A stretch of 40,363 bases of DNA from Klebsiella pneumoniae (GTDB lineage Bacteria > Myxococcota_A > UBA9042), in assembly GCA_945889325.1 (NCBI GenBank), contig CAMDBH010000029.1, forward strand, positions 1-40,363, written 5' to 3'. Position 1 is the first letter of the stretch. Every line of letters starts with the position of its first letter. Shown here one piece after another: positions 14,923-23,577 of the stretch. Below the pieces are notes generated by a model. It ran no database searches and was not told the DNA's origin. It worked only from the letters and a program-made list of their open reading frames with translations. The position numbers and the translations under genes are program-made.

Positions 14923-15705
14923 TTATTTCCCCAAATTTTCCGGCTCAAACAGCACGTCCGGCATCGTCACTTTTGTATCGATATCGCGGGTTTCCACCGT
15001 TGTCATCGATCCGCGTACATGGCCGAGCATGCGAAATTTCTTCAACGTCGGCTTGCCCTCAACGTCGATAATCTGGTCGACAATCAGGGTCTTGGCCAAC
15101 TTGCCATCGGCGCTGTAAAACTTGATCTGCCGTGGCACTGTCAGCTTATCGTCGAGCCAAAGTTCCATCTTCGCGTACAAATCCTCGGGATCTTTGCTGA
15201 TAATCTCAATCTTCGTGCAAGCGTTACCAGCCATCGCCTCCGCGCCCACCTTGTGCGCCTCGCCCACGCGCAGCCCACCCGAAGACAAATCGCCAAAGGA
15301 AAAATCCGTATCCATAAACGCCTGATTCTTCTGCGCGCCGCCAATCCGCCGCAGCCGCGCGGTCTTAGGCAGCCACAGCCACTGCGTGACTTGGTTCTTG
15401 CCCTGTTCAATCATCAGCAACTCGGTGCCGACGCTTTCAGCCGGTTCCAAAAACGTCACGCGGGTTCGCGTTTTGTAGTCCTTGCGGCTCACGCGCGCCA
15501 GCGTCGTCCAAGTTTTCTCCTTGCCGTTGGCGAGCTTGAGCGTGATCGAAGTCTTGGATTGGCCGGTTTGGAAGCCCGCGGAGTTCTTGCTGACCATGGC
15601 GTCGAGCAGTGCGCGCGCAGCGGGCTCATCGGCCGCGAACGCAAGCGGCGCATTGAGCGCGACGGCGGCACAAACAAGCCATTTTGTAACTATTTTCGTG
15701 TCCAT
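14923..15705 (-). CDS. LolA-like outer-membrane lipoprotein-sorting family protein
   Basis: A 260-residue periplasmic protein. The signal peptide (1-24) is cleaved after AFA. The mature part is a half-barrel of antiparallel strands of the LolA/LppX type: GQSKTSITLKLANGKEKTW, the YKTRTRVTFLEPAES strand pair, WLWLPKTARLRRI and DTDFSFGDL, the last two being the hallmark of the group annotated 'outer membrane lipoprotein-sorting protein'. That group usually accompanies MMPL/RND lipid exporters and is thought to carry lipids or lipoproteins across the periplasm. No exporter is encoded here, but an outer-membrane barrel diverges nearby. The ATG at 15705 follows the AdoMet decarboxylase stop by 11 bases and has GGA just before it; a start 36 bases upstream would overlap that gene. 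Confidence 0.8.
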   Translation of the reverse strand: MDTKIVTKWLVCAAVALNAPLAFAADEPAARALLDAMVSKNSAGFQTGQSKTSITLKLANGKEKTWTTLARVSRKDYKTRTRVTFLEPAESVGTELLMIEQGKNQVTQWLWLPKTARLRRIGGAQKNQAFMDTDFSFGDLSSGGLRVGEAHKVGAEAMAGNACTKIEIISKDPEDLYAKMELWLDDKLTVPRQIKFYSADGKLAKTLIVDQIIDVEGKPTLKKFRMLGHVRGSMTTVETRDIDTKVTMPDVLFEPENLGK

Positions 15706-15716
15706 GTTTCCAACCG

Positions 15717-16517
15717 TTATTTGGGTCTGACGCCCAGCCAAGCCTTGGTGCGCGCGTGCTCAGGCTCGCGCAACGTGCGCTTGACCCGGTAACCGCAGCC
15801 GCGCGAAATCAATTGCACTGTGTGCGATTTTCCGGGAAACGCGTCTTTGAGCGCGCCGAGCACGCTGTCGATTTCAAAAAACTTGCACGAGAAAATGTCG
15901 AAATAAGCCCGACCTGTATCTTGTTCAATATGCAACGCAATGTGCGATTCTGCGATCATCGTCATCGCCGACAGAATCGCCACGCCATCGGGCCGCGTCG
16001 AGCGCAGCAGATACGGCCGCATGATCGGCGTCATGTCGATGCGCGGCGGCAAATTGTCAAATAGGTGAAATAGACCATCCATATCGCGGGGACCCGAATA
16101 ATCCTCAATGTTCAACAACAAATGCGGACCAAAATCTTCATCGGGATGCAGCGGAATTTCATCAAACGCTTTGGGCCGGCGCGCAGTATGCACTTCCACC
16201 GAGCGCACGGGCAGGGCATTTTGCAAAAGCGCTTGTGCTTCGCGCACATCAAACACTTCGGGCGACACCAGATCGACAAAATAACATTCGCGGAAGGAAA
16301 ACGTGTGCAGTGTCAAATGGCCACCGGCCAAAAACACGAAGCCGGAAATACCGCAATCGTCGGGCTCGACGCCGTTGTAATACGGCAATAACATCGGAGG
16401 CATGGCGGGGGTCAATCCCAGCCGCGTCGGCAATTCCTCCAGCAATTCCTGAATCAGGCGGATGTCGTCAAAGCGCGAACGGTGGCCGCCAAAGCCATCC
16501 ATGGTAAAGTGCAGCAT
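15717..16517 (-). CDS. Tandem-duplicated S-adenosylmethionine decarboxylase-like protein
   Basis: A 266-residue protein, twice the usual prokaryotic length, consisting of two AdoMetDC-like halves. The second (about 131-250) has the self-processing site ESH (Glu190-Ser191-His192), where Ser would become the pyruvoyl group, and FDIFSC with Cys211. The first half (1-112) aligns with it: GGHLTLH replaces ESHIALH and YFVDLVSP replaces YFDIFSC, so both the pyruvoyl Ser and the Cys are lost. The active enzyme would make decarboxylated SAM for spermidine synthesis. Related proteins have, however, turned into amino-acid decarboxylases, so the substrate is open. GGA lies five bases before the ATG. It is probably co-transcribed with the LolA-like gene. 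Confidence 0.82.
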   Translation of the reverse strand: MLHFTMDGFGGHRSRFDDIRLIQELLEELPTRLGLTPAMPPMLLPYYNGVEPDDCGISGFVFLAGGHLTLHTFSFRECYFVDLVSPEVFDVREAQALLQNALPVRSVEVHTARRPKAFDEIPLHPDEDFGPHLLLNIEDYSGPRDMDGLFHLFDNLPPRIDMTPIMRPYLLRSTRPDGVAILSAMTMIAESHIALHIEQDTGRAYFDIFSCKFFEIDSVLGALKDAFPGKSHTVQLISRGCGYRVKRTLREPEHARTKAWLGVRPK

Positions 16518-16595
16518 CAGGTTCCAAACGCCTTGTTAAGGCAACAATTTAGGCAGACAACGCAGGCGCACGGGCGCGCGCACAAGGGCGACAGA

Positions 16596-18125
16596 ATGAC
16601 GCAAAAGCGTTGGCAACACAATCTGGCCATTTTGGTTGCGGGCACTGGGTTGCTGGCCAATATCGCGCAAGCCCAAGAACCTACGCTGTTTTCAGGTCAG
16701 TGGTCGACCTTGCTCGGCGTCGATACCCGCGCCGAAGCGCCGCAAGAGGATATTGCGGTGCTGCGCAGTCGGTTGGACCTCGATGTGCGCCATCCGCTTG
16801 ATGAAACTTGGAAAGTTCGCTTGGGCGCGCGCCTGCACTACCGCGCGTCGCTGGCGCACGACGGCGATGGGTATTCACCGAGCATTACCGCAAATTCGCC
16901 CGATTTTGGTTTGCGCTACGATCAATTCGCGGAAGTCCGTCACGCTTTTGTGCAATATCAGAGCCCACTTGGCACGATTACTGTCGGCAACGATATCGCG
17001 CAGTGGGGCGCGCTGGAATTGCAAAGTCCGCTGCGGATTTTGAATCCGCAGGATTACAGCTTGGGTCTGCTCGGCGCCCTGGGCAGTGAAGAAACGCTGG
17101 CAATTCCAGACTTTATGCTGCGCTGGTCGCATCCATTGGCTGAAGGCGCCGTCGAGTTGATCTGCCAGCCGTTCTTTGGCCAGCATCGCTTTAGTCCGTT
17201 TGCCACCGATACGTCCATGGTGCGTCCCGACTTAGGTCCGCAAATTCCAAGCACTTTGTACCCGCTGCTGCGGCAAATGGACCTGCGGCTGGACCGCCAC
17301 TTGGGTGAAACGCTGATGCTGGCGCTGAAATCGCCGTCGGCTTCGCTGCTGAACGCGTCGCTGGCCGGACGCGTGCAACAGCATGTCGGTAAATGGGATT
17401 TTGCGTTGGATGCCATCTGGAACTGGGATCGACTGCCGGTGCTGCGTTTTGACAAAGATGTGGCTTTTTTGCTCGGCAAGTTCAGCGAAGCTGGCTTTAA
17501 TCAGCAAAAACAATTCAATATGGCGCTGGACCCGGATGTGCAAGCGGCGAGCAAACGCGCCGATGAGGCCGGCAAAGGCATGACCGATCTGGTCACGGCG
17601 ACGTTTCAACGGCGCCTGGTTTTTGGCTTGGAATGGGGCGGAGAAATCGCCGAAGGCCTGATGATCCGTGGCGATATCGCGGTCACACCGCGCATCGGCA
17701 CTTTTGGCGGCCGTGTGCTGTTCGATGCTCAGTTTAATCCTATTGTTTCAAGCCTTTGGCAAGCAGGCGCTGGGTTTGAATACCAACACGACGATTGGCT
17801 GGTGGCGATCGCCGAAGCGAACTACCAATTTGCCAGCGATGTGCCCCACGAGACGCAGCTGTTTCTCATGGCGCGTCAGCAGGTTACCGTCGTCGGCGGT
17901 TTGGTGCTGCGTCTGGGTGAAGGCCAGCCTTGGACGGTGCAGTTGGGCGGCATGTACGGCGCGACACTCGGCGATTATGCAATTGCACCACGGGTAACTT
18001 ATGAATTTTCAAATAGTTACAAGCTTGGCCTGGGTGTCGCGGTCGCGGGCGGCCCAGCCGCCAGCCCCGGCGGCCTGTTTCGCACCGATGACCAAATCCT
18101 GTTGGATTTGCGCAAGGCTTTTTGA
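16596..18125 (+). CDS. Outer-membrane beta-barrel protein, DUF1302-like
   Basis: A 509-residue secreted protein. The signal peptide (1-26) is cleaved after AQA. The mature chain opens with FSGQWSTLLGVDTRAE and the VLRSRLDLDVRHPL strand, and shows about sixteen alternating amphipathic strands such as WKVRLGARLHYRAS, FVQYQSPLGTITVGND and WTVQLGGMYGATLG. It ends in LDLRKAF, with the terminal Phe typical of BAM substrates. The general look is of the DUF1302/alginate-export type barrels that accompany LolA-like proteins and MMPL pumps. AAGGG lies seven bases before the ATG at 16596; an upstream in-frame ATG at 16482 overlaps the divergent AdoMetDC gene. It diverges from the AdoMetDC/LolA-like operon, and may serve with the LolA-like protein in envelope lipid or hydrophobic-compound traffic. 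Confidence 0.8.
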   Translation: MTQKRWQHNLAILVAGTGLLANIAQAQEPTLFSGQWSTLLGVDTRAEAPQEDIAVLRSRLDLDVRHPLDETWKVRLGARLHYRASLAHDGDGYSPSITANSPDFGLRYDQFAEVRHAFVQYQSPLGTITVGNDIAQWGALELQSPLRILNPQDYSLGLLGALGSEETLAIPDFMLRWSHPLAEGAVELICQPFFGQHRFSPFATDTSMVRPDLGPQIPSTLYPLLRQMDLRLDRHLGETLMLALKSPSASLLNASLAGRVQQHVGKWDFALDAIWNWDRLPVLRFDKDVAFLLGKFSEAGFNQQKQFNMALDPDVQAASKRADEAGKGMTDLVTATFQRRLVFGLEWGGEIAEGLMIRGDIAVTPRIGTFGGRVLFDAQFNPIVSSLWQAGAGFEYQHDDWLVAIAEANYQFASDVPHETQLFLMARQQVTVVGGLVLRLGEGQPWTVQLGGMYGATLGDYAIAPRVTYEFSNSYKLGLGVAVAGGPAASPGGLFRTDDQILLDLRKAF

Positions 18126-18156
18126 GGGTGGGGCCGCTGTCGCCGAAAAACGCCTT
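18114..18156. terminator. Possible bidirectional terminator
   Basis: AAGGCTTTTT (18114-18123) can pair with AAAAACGCCTT (18146-18156) with one bulge across a 22-base loop. It spans the gap between two convergent genes, and T runs occur on both strands. The A-T-rich lower stem makes it weak. Confidence 0.3.
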
Positions 18157-18899
18157 CACCGCACCGCAACAAACGCCTGAATATCAAAATTGACCTTGAC
18201 CTTGGCGCCCGCGTCGACTTCGTCAATCTCGGCAAGCAGTTCCGTCGCATAACCCGGTCCGCCTTCGCGGTCGATGAACTGGGTGACATAGCTGGTCGAC
18301 AAGAAAAACAGCGCAATTTCACGCGGAGAAAGTTCCAAAATATTGCCGACCAACATGCGTTCGCTGCTGCGAAAGACGCCGGATTGCTCCATTTTTTCCA
18401 GCGTGTCGTCGTACAATGTCAGGCGCTGATCGCGGTGGTTGGCCCAATTGTCGACCAATTCGCGTTCGATGATGCGGCGCAGCGGTCCGTAGACGACCGG
18501 AAATTCATAGCGATAGGCGCAAAACACCCCGTGTTCACTTAGCAAATGCGGCAAACGCTTCAACACGCGATCGCGGTTGAGCCAATAAAACGCCGTTGCG
18601 CAGGTCACCAAATCAAAAGTGCGCGGACTGACAAAAGTCTCCGCCTTGGACACAGAAAAACCGATCTTTGGATAGTTTTCACGGGCTTTGTCGATCAAAT
18701 GCTGGCCGAAATCGACGCCTTCGACGTGAATAAAGTGATTGGCCAGCCGCGCCGTCGAAATACCGGTGCCGCAAGCGATGTCGAGCGCTGCTTCATGGTA
18801 CCGGCAAAGTTGCGCCAAATGTTGGTACAACGCTTCGGGGTACGCGATCTTGTCGCGAATCGCGTCGTATACCGCAGAATTGTTGTTGAATTGACGCAT
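18156..18899 (-). CDS. Class I SAM-dependent methyltransferase
   Basis: A 247-residue cytosolic methyltransferase of the UbiE/Tam type. Motif I is LDIACGTGISTARLA (about 39-53), the acidic loop is EGVDFGQHLIDKA, motif II-like is FDLVTCATAFYWLNRD and motif III is LLSEHGVF. The 'AFYWLNRD' signature is shared with trans-aconitate methyltransferase and animal METTL-like enzymes acting on small carboxylic acids, but the substrate cannot be fixed. The ATG at 18899 is preferred to 18929 because GAGGA lies upstream and the family begins near it. It converges with the barrel gene and diverges from the CAP-domain gene. Confidence 0.85.
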   Translation of the reverse strand: MRQFNNNSAVYDAIRDKIAYPEALYQHLAQLCRYHEAALDIACGTGISTARLANHFIHVEGVDFGQHLIDKARENYPKIGFSVSKAETFVSPRTFDLVTCATAFYWLNRDRVLKRLPHLLSEHGVFCAYRYEFPVVYGPLRRIIERELVDNWANHRDQRLTLYDDTLEKMEQSGVFRSSERMLVGNILELSPREIALFFLSTSYVTQFIDREGGPGYATELLAEIDEVDAGAKVKVNFDIQAFVAVR

Positions 18900-19019
18900 G
18901 GGCAGCTTTCCTCGGCGGTGGCACACCAAGCGTTGAACGCCGCAACACTTCTAGACGAACTTGTTTGCAGTGACAAGCGCGTCTGGCGCGGCGCGCGATT
19001 TTACGTGTAGACTTGCGGC

Positions 19020-19760
19020 ATGCGCGCGTTTTTACGTTTCAGCAGCATCGTGATTTTTCTAATCGCCTTAGGCCGTTGCAGTGATGTGCAGCGCAATGAG
19101 GCGGCCTGGCCGCAAGACGATCCGCAGCAGGCGGGTGGCGTTTTGGGCGGCGATGCGGCGGCGCCGCGGGGGATGAATTCGTTCAACGGGTCGGCGATTG
19201 CGCCAGACGCTGTGGCGCGCGATGTATTGGCTGAGATGAACCTCGCGCGGACGCAACCGGCGACTTATGCGACATTTCTTGAAGAACTGCGCCCGTATTA
19301 CCGCGGAAAATTGCTGGAAGTGCCGGGCAAAATTGCCCTGCAAACGCAAGAAGGGCTGCCGGCTGTCGATGAGGCGATCGCGTACCTGCGCGCGCAAACG
19401 CCACGCTCAGCGCTGACACTGGCCAACGGACTGAACAAGGCCGCCGCCGATCACGCGCGCGATCAAGGCAGCGGCAACCAAACCGGCCACACTGGTAGTG
19501 ACGGCAGTTCGCCATTTGTGCGCATGGAACGCTACGGCAAATGGCTTGGCACCGCAGGGGAAAACATCAGTTACGGCCTGCCCACCGGTCGGGAAATCGT
19601 GCTGCAACTGATCGTCGACGACGGCGTGCCCAGCCGCGGCCACCGCAGCAATACATTTCAGCCCAATTTTCGCAAAACAGGCATCGCAGTCGGCCCCCAC
19701 GGCGGCTATCGCTGGATGTGCGTCATCGATCTGGCCGATCAATATGCTGACAAGGAATAA
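19020..19760 (+). CDS. CAP/SCP-domain lipoprotein
   Basis: A 246-residue exported protein with a hydrophobic N-terminus (residues 6-17) and Cys20 in a non-ideal lipobox (LGRC). A linker precedes a CAP domain (about 62-245): MNLARTQPATYA, LNKAAADHARDQ, His157 in QTGHTGSDG, Glu181 in AGENISYG and His208 in PSRGHRSNTF. Bacterial CAP proteins are secreted, of largely unknown activity; the His/Glu cluster can bind metal. No clear Shine-Dalgarno lies before the ATG, and the divergent methyltransferase begins 120 bases away, so the promoter must be in that gap. The small Cys-rich lipoprotein gene starts seven bases after its stop. Confidence 0.88.
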   Translation: MRAFLRFSSIVIFLIALGRCSDVQRNEAAWPQDDPQQAGGVLGGDAAAPRGMNSFNGSAIAPDAVARDVLAEMNLARTQPATYATFLEELRPYYRGKLLEVPGKIALQTQEGLPAVDEAIAYLRAQTPRSALTLANGLNKAAADHARDQGSGNQTGHTGSDGSSPFVRMERYGKWLGTAGENISYGLPTGREIVLQLIVDDGVPSRGHRSNTFQPNFRKTGIAVGPHGGYRWMCVIDLADQYADKE

Positions 19761-19767
19761 CGGGAAA

Positions 19768-20172
19768 ATGCGCGGGGGCAAAACGACGGTTTACGCCAGC
19801 CATATCTGGTACTTGTGTGGCGCGATCTTGCTATGCGCAGGTGCCTGCAAGCAAGCGCCGGCGCCCGCGATCGTCGACACCGCTGACGTGGTATCGGTCG
19901 GCCAAACCGCGGACGTGGCTGCGCGCGCGCCAGATGGACAAGTCTGCGCAACGCCTGGCTTACCGTGCCCGCTGGCGGCGGACGAAAAATGTATGCCGTG
20001 TTTCGCCAAAATCGCCCAGTGCTGCTACAAAGACAACGACATTGAGGGCAGTATCAATGGCTTGGTTGAAATGTGCGAGAAACACACAGCATGTCGCCGT
20101 TGTTGCGATGAGTGCGCGGCCAAGACCTGTGCCCAATTGATCGCGGAAAAAAGTTGTCCGGCAGTGCTTTGA
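19768..20172 (+). CDS. Small Cys-rich lipoprotein, unknown
   Basis: A 134-residue lipoprotein. The hydrophobic segment WYLCGAILLCAGAC ends in a good lipobox with Cys27. A short Asp/Ala/Pro linker precedes a dense cysteine domain (about 55-134) with CMPC, QCC, CRRCCDEC and KTC clusters. About a dozen cysteines in 80 residues suggest a disulfide-locked extracytoplasmic domain or a metal-binding one. The ATG at 19768 is chosen because it follows the CAP gene's stop by seven bases; an ATG at 19744 would overlap that gene. AAGGA lies 11 bases before it. Probably co-transcribed with the CAP gene. No family recognised. Confidence 0.65.
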   Translation: MRGGKTTVYASHIWYLCGAILLCAGACKQAPAPAIVDTADVVSVGQTADVAARAPDGQVCATPGLPCPLAADEKCMPCFAKIAQCCYKDNDIEGSINGLVEMCEKHTACRRCCDECAAKTCAQLIAEKSCPAVL

Positions 20173-20178
20173 TCGCCA

Positions 20179-21789
20179 CTACAACTGTGCCTGACAGCGC
20201 TTGGCCACTCCCGTGTTGAAGCAGATAAGCGGCGCTGTGCAGTCGTCGTCGCTTTGACAATCGCGGAAAAGGCACAATCCCACGCCGTCTTTTGTCGGAT
20301 TGCCCAATGGATTCATTAAGGCTGGATCGTCAGGGCACTGATTGGTCAACGCTAGGTTGATGACGCTGCCGCAAATGCCTTTTTGCGGATCTTTGCCCAT
20401 CGGGTAACAGAGCCCGCGGCACATCTGCGGCGACGTCGCTGACGCCAAAGAACACGGAAAACCATCTGGCAGCGCATCGGGTCGCTGAGGCGCACCGCAG
20501 CCGGGCACGCGCGGATTGCACAAGTTGCCCGATATGCAGTCGCTGTCGTCGCGACAAAACGGCGTACAACCGGCGGTATCGGGCACAAAATCGGTCTTGG
20601 TCCACCAGAAGCCGGTGCAGGCCTGCCAGTCGACGCACGCGCCTAGCTGTCCCGATTTGGCTTTGGGATCACAGGTTTTTGTGCAGAGGGCCAGGTTGCC
20701 GGGCGTGCTGCCGGCGGTGAGGCAGGTTGTGCCCTCGCCGCCGCATTGGGCCATTTCTTTGCTTTGGCTGGCAAAACCGCCGCATTTTTTGGTGCAATAC
20801 GCTCGGTCAGGTCCTGTCGAAGTGCAAGTCAGTGCATCGTCGTGGCAGCCCTCGTCGTTGACGCACGTCATTCCGGCACAACTGGGAGCGTCGCCTGAGC
20901 AAAGGTTGTCGGCGAACGGATCGGGGGGCGCGGGGGCATCGCTGGGCCACGGCGAACCGCCGCAACTGGGCGAAAAGCCCGTGCGGTGGACGTAAACCGA
21001 GATCACGCGGCTGTAAGATCTGGCGGTCGTGTCGAATTTGCCCCCAACGCTGCGCGCGCGGTTGCGGCAGCCCGCAAAAGACGGGTCGCCCGATGCGCGC
21101 GGGTCGCAAGCGATGGTTTGGGCGGCTTGGCCGGTCTCGCCGTCGACTTCGCCGCAACTCCCGACATATTGCATGCCGCAGTAGTTACCCGGTTGGGTGC
21201 ATTGGCGAAAATTGAGCAACAGCGGATCGTAACCGCCACCGCGGCAAGCGTATTCTTGGGGCGGGTCAGCAAAAATGTTGCCATAAAATGCGCCTTCTTC
21301 AACTGGAGAATTCTCAAGGCCTTCGGTGCCCGAAAGCGCCGGATGGTTGCCGATCATATAAATGCTGACCGTCACCCCCCAATGGTTGGTTCGCGCCAAA
21401 AGACAAGCTGAAACCCATTGTTGGCAGGCTTCATCGCAAGTTGAATTTGCCCATTGTGGAGCTAGGCCAATGGAGCCGTGAAAAGTCAGGTCCTGACCGC
21501 CTGGCGCGACAACGACGCTTGCGTCCGCTGGCAGTGCACATTCAACCAAATATTTCAAAAATTTGCGGGCAAATGGTTCTTTTTTCAGCAGCGGGCCGAG
21601 TGCGCTTGCGCCCAAAGCCGCACCGTTGAGTTGAATCCCGGGCAATAACTGAATGATTCCATTGGTCGTCAGGTGGTGCAGCACCCGTGGTGCAATAGGT
21701 GATAGCGCCAGCGGCGGCGCCGGTGTGGAGGCACACGCGAGCGCCAACGCGCACAAGGCCGACAGCACGACGCTGCCTTGTCGTTTCAC
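20179..21789 (-). CDS. Cys-rich lipoprotein of a myxococcal family
   Basis: A 536-residue lipoprotein. The signal ends in LALAC (Cys19). Residues 65-245 form a region recurrent in Myxococcota: KYLVECALP, LTFHGSIGLAPQWA, CDEACQQWVSACLLART, GNHPALSG, EEGAFYGNIFADPP and YACRGGG. It is a Cys-rich extracellular domain without a known role. The C-terminal half (about 290-536) holds irregular disulfide-type modules such as CVNDEGCHDDALTC, CRDDSDCISGNLC and CQSDDDCTAPLIC, the DxDC pattern seen in other long myxococcal surface proteins. The start is a GTG at 21787-21789 that overlaps the upstream gene's TAG by one base, so translation is coupled. Converges with the small Cys-rich lipoprotein, six bases apart. 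Confidence 0.78.
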   Translation of the reverse strand: MKRQGSVVLSALCALALACASTPAPPLALSPIAPRVLHHLTTNGIIQLLPGIQLNGAALGASALGPLLKKEPFARKFLKYLVECALPADASVVVAPGGQDLTFHGSIGLAPQWANSTCDEACQQWVSACLLARTNHWGVTVSIYMIGNHPALSGTEGLENSPVEEGAFYGNIFADPPQEYACRGGGYDPLLLNFRQCTQPGNYCGMQYVGSCGEVDGETGQAAQTIACDPRASGDPSFAGCRNRARSVGGKFDTTARSYSRVISVYVHRTGFSPSCGGSPWPSDAPAPPDPFADNLCSGDAPSCAGMTCVNDEGCHDDALTCTSTGPDRAYCTKKCGGFASQSKEMAQCGGEGTTCLTAGSTPGNLALCTKTCDPKAKSGQLGACVDWQACTGFWWTKTDFVPDTAGCTPFCRDDSDCISGNLCNPRVPGCGAPQRPDALPDGFPCSLASATSPQMCRGLCYPMGKDPQKGICGSVINLALTNQCPDDPALMNPLGNPTKDGVGLCLFRDCQSDDDCTAPLICFNTGVAKRCQAQL

Positions 21790-23396
21790 TACCCCGCCTC
21801 AAAGCGTTTGACGCCTTCCTGCCACCAAGCTAACTTCAAACTCTCCATGGTTTCAAGGGCTCTTGGATGCTCCGGCTCGATGGCAAGTGCGCGTTGCAAC
21901 GACTGGTAGGCTTGCGCAAACTCGCCGCGCGCTTCATGCAGCGCCCCCAAATTGGCATGGGTCGTGGGATGATCCTCGCGCTCCAGCGATTGGGTATACC
22001 ATTTTACCGCCTCATCCTGCTGTTCCAAGTGCGCACAAGCTCTACCGATTTGAAATTCAAAGTCGTGCGCCCTTGCGGTGTCCAAGGCAAAACCTTCAAG
22101 CAACACAGCTTTGGCGGCTTCTGGTTGCGATGCGTCCAAGCAGGCGTCGCCAAGTTTATACAACCATTCGACATTACCGGGATCCATCCGCAGCAGCCGT
22201 CTGAAAAACCGCGCCGAAGCCCCCAAATGCTTTTGCTCATTGAGCACGCGAGCGGCCAGACTGAGGTCGACAAAGTCCTCACCGTGTTCGTTTTGCACCC
22301 AGACGCGGTCAAAAGTCTGGGTCATTTGCGGACTAAAGGCTGCGTCGTGCCGCAGCGCAACCGTTTGCAGCGAGGCCAGCGCATCGTGGGTGCGCAGGAC
22401 TTGCCAATTGGTTTTGGCCGGCAGCGCGTCAAACAGGCCAAAGGCCACTTCGTGGCTCATTGAATTGCCGTACAAAGACGGACGCTTGTTGGCGCGGCCT
22501 TGCGTGCGCTGGCGCAAGACCGGCCCCCAATCGTTGACCAACACCGCGCCGCCTTGGCGCAGCACTGGCGCACAACCCTGCAGAAATTCAAAAAATGGGT
22601 AGTGATACGCCAGACTGACGTCGCCCAACCCTTGCGTAAAATGCTCGATGAGCGGCGCGTGCAGCGGGTGCGGCAAGCCAGTGGCCAAATCGATGGCCTG
22701 CCAGTCAAATTCCGTATTTAAATCCGGTAGTACGTGGTCGCCGATCGGCCGATTCAGCAAGCGGTCGAGCACTTCAGTCGCGTGGGCCGTGTCGGGCTCG
22801 TTTTCCGCACAGATCTGCACAATTTGTTCAAACCAATCGCCTTCGCGGCGTTGCAGCAGCTTGCACGGCATCACGTCGCACACATAACTTGCGATAATCA
22901 GGCATAGTTGTGGCGGCTTGTCGGCGCGATCGAGCAGCGTCAGTTCGCCCGGTTTGCGCAAGTCGTACAGCGCCGGCACGATGACACCGCGCGCGACCCA
23001 AGGCTGCAAATGCGGCGTCTTTAACGCCTGAATAATACTGAGTTCGGCAAAATCACTTAGCACGTAACGCAGGCGCTGCAGCAACGCCACGCCGGCCGCG
23101 TCTAGTCGAAGATCCAGCGCCTTACACAAATTGGCCGCGAAATGCCCAATGCCCGACCCGACTTCCATAATCCACACCGGATCGTCGGCCTGGAGTTTGC
23201 CTTCACTTTGCAGCGTTTGCACGAGTTCAATAAGAAATTCAGCAGCATCAGTTGCAGTGCCGCTGTTATTGGTGCGGTACCACGGCACCTCGCCATCCTG
23301 CCACGCGCCGATGCCGCGCTGGCTAAAATAGCGGTCGTGAATCTGCCAATGCAGACTTTGATCATACGGCATCCACGGTTGCAACAGGCAGGCCAT
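21789..23396 (-). CDS. SAM-dependent methyltransferase-like protein with C-terminal TPRs
   Basis: A 535-residue cytosolic protein. The N-terminal half (about 15-340) is a Rossmann methyltransferase with motif I MEVGSGIGHFAANL (77-90) and an organisation like the MidA/NDUFAF7 group: DFAELSI, LIIASYVCDVMPC after the core, and a late strand AVLVNDWG. The C-terminal part (about 395-535) has at least three tetratricopeptide units, for example LYKLGDACLDASQPEAAKAV, FQIGRACAHLEQQDEAVKWY and HANLGALHEARGEFAQAY. The TPRs may dock a protein substrate. The ATG at 23396 has TGGA seven bases before it. It is translationally coupled to the Cys-rich lipoprotein and diverges from the propeller lipoprotein operon. 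Confidence 0.78.
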   Translation of the reverse strand: MACLLQPWMPYDQSLHWQIHDRYFSQRGIGAWQDGEVPWYRTNNSGTATDAAEFLIELVQTLQSEGKLQADDPVWIMEVGSGIGHFAANLCKALDLRLDAAGVALLQRLRYVLSDFAELSIIQALKTPHLQPWVARGVIVPALYDLRKPGELTLLDRADKPPQLCLIIASYVCDVMPCKLLQRREGDWFEQIVQICAENEPDTAHATEVLDRLLNRPIGDHVLPDLNTEFDWQAIDLATGLPHPLHAPLIEHFTQGLGDVSLAYHYPFFEFLQGCAPVLRQGGAVLVNDWGPVLRQRTQGRANKRPSLYGNSMSHEVAFGLFDALPAKTNWQVLRTHDALASLQTVALRHDAAFSPQMTQTFDRVWVQNEHGEDFVDLSLAARVLNEQKHLGASARFFRRLLRMDPGNVEWLYKLGDACLDASQPEAAKAVLLEGFALDTARAHDFEFQIGRACAHLEQQDEAVKWYTQSLEREDHPTTHANLGALHEARGEFAQAYQSLQRALAIEPEHPRALETMESLKLAWWQEGVKRFEAG

Positions 23397-23511
23397 TGTT
23401 TTTTCCACGCGTCGACGCGCGCCGACGGTGAAAAGGGTACGCTGGGCAAAATGGCCTGTCAACGCGGAAAATATTGAGAAAATTCGCGGCCCCGCGACCC
23501 GCGTTTTTTCG

Positions 23512-23541
23512 TTGACACGCGCGCCGTGACACGCCTATGCT
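23512..23541 (+). promoter_or_regulatory. Promoter of the propeller lipoprotein operon
   Basis: TTGACA (23512-23517, perfect) and TATGCT (23536-23541, four of six) are separated by 18 bases, in the intergenic gap upstream of three same-strand lipoprotein genes. The leader would be about 30 bases to the TTG start at 23578. It is the best sigma-70 match in the window. Confidence 0.5.
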
Positions 23542-23577
23542 TCAATACCGCCGGGGGGTGGTAGTAGGCGGCAAGCC

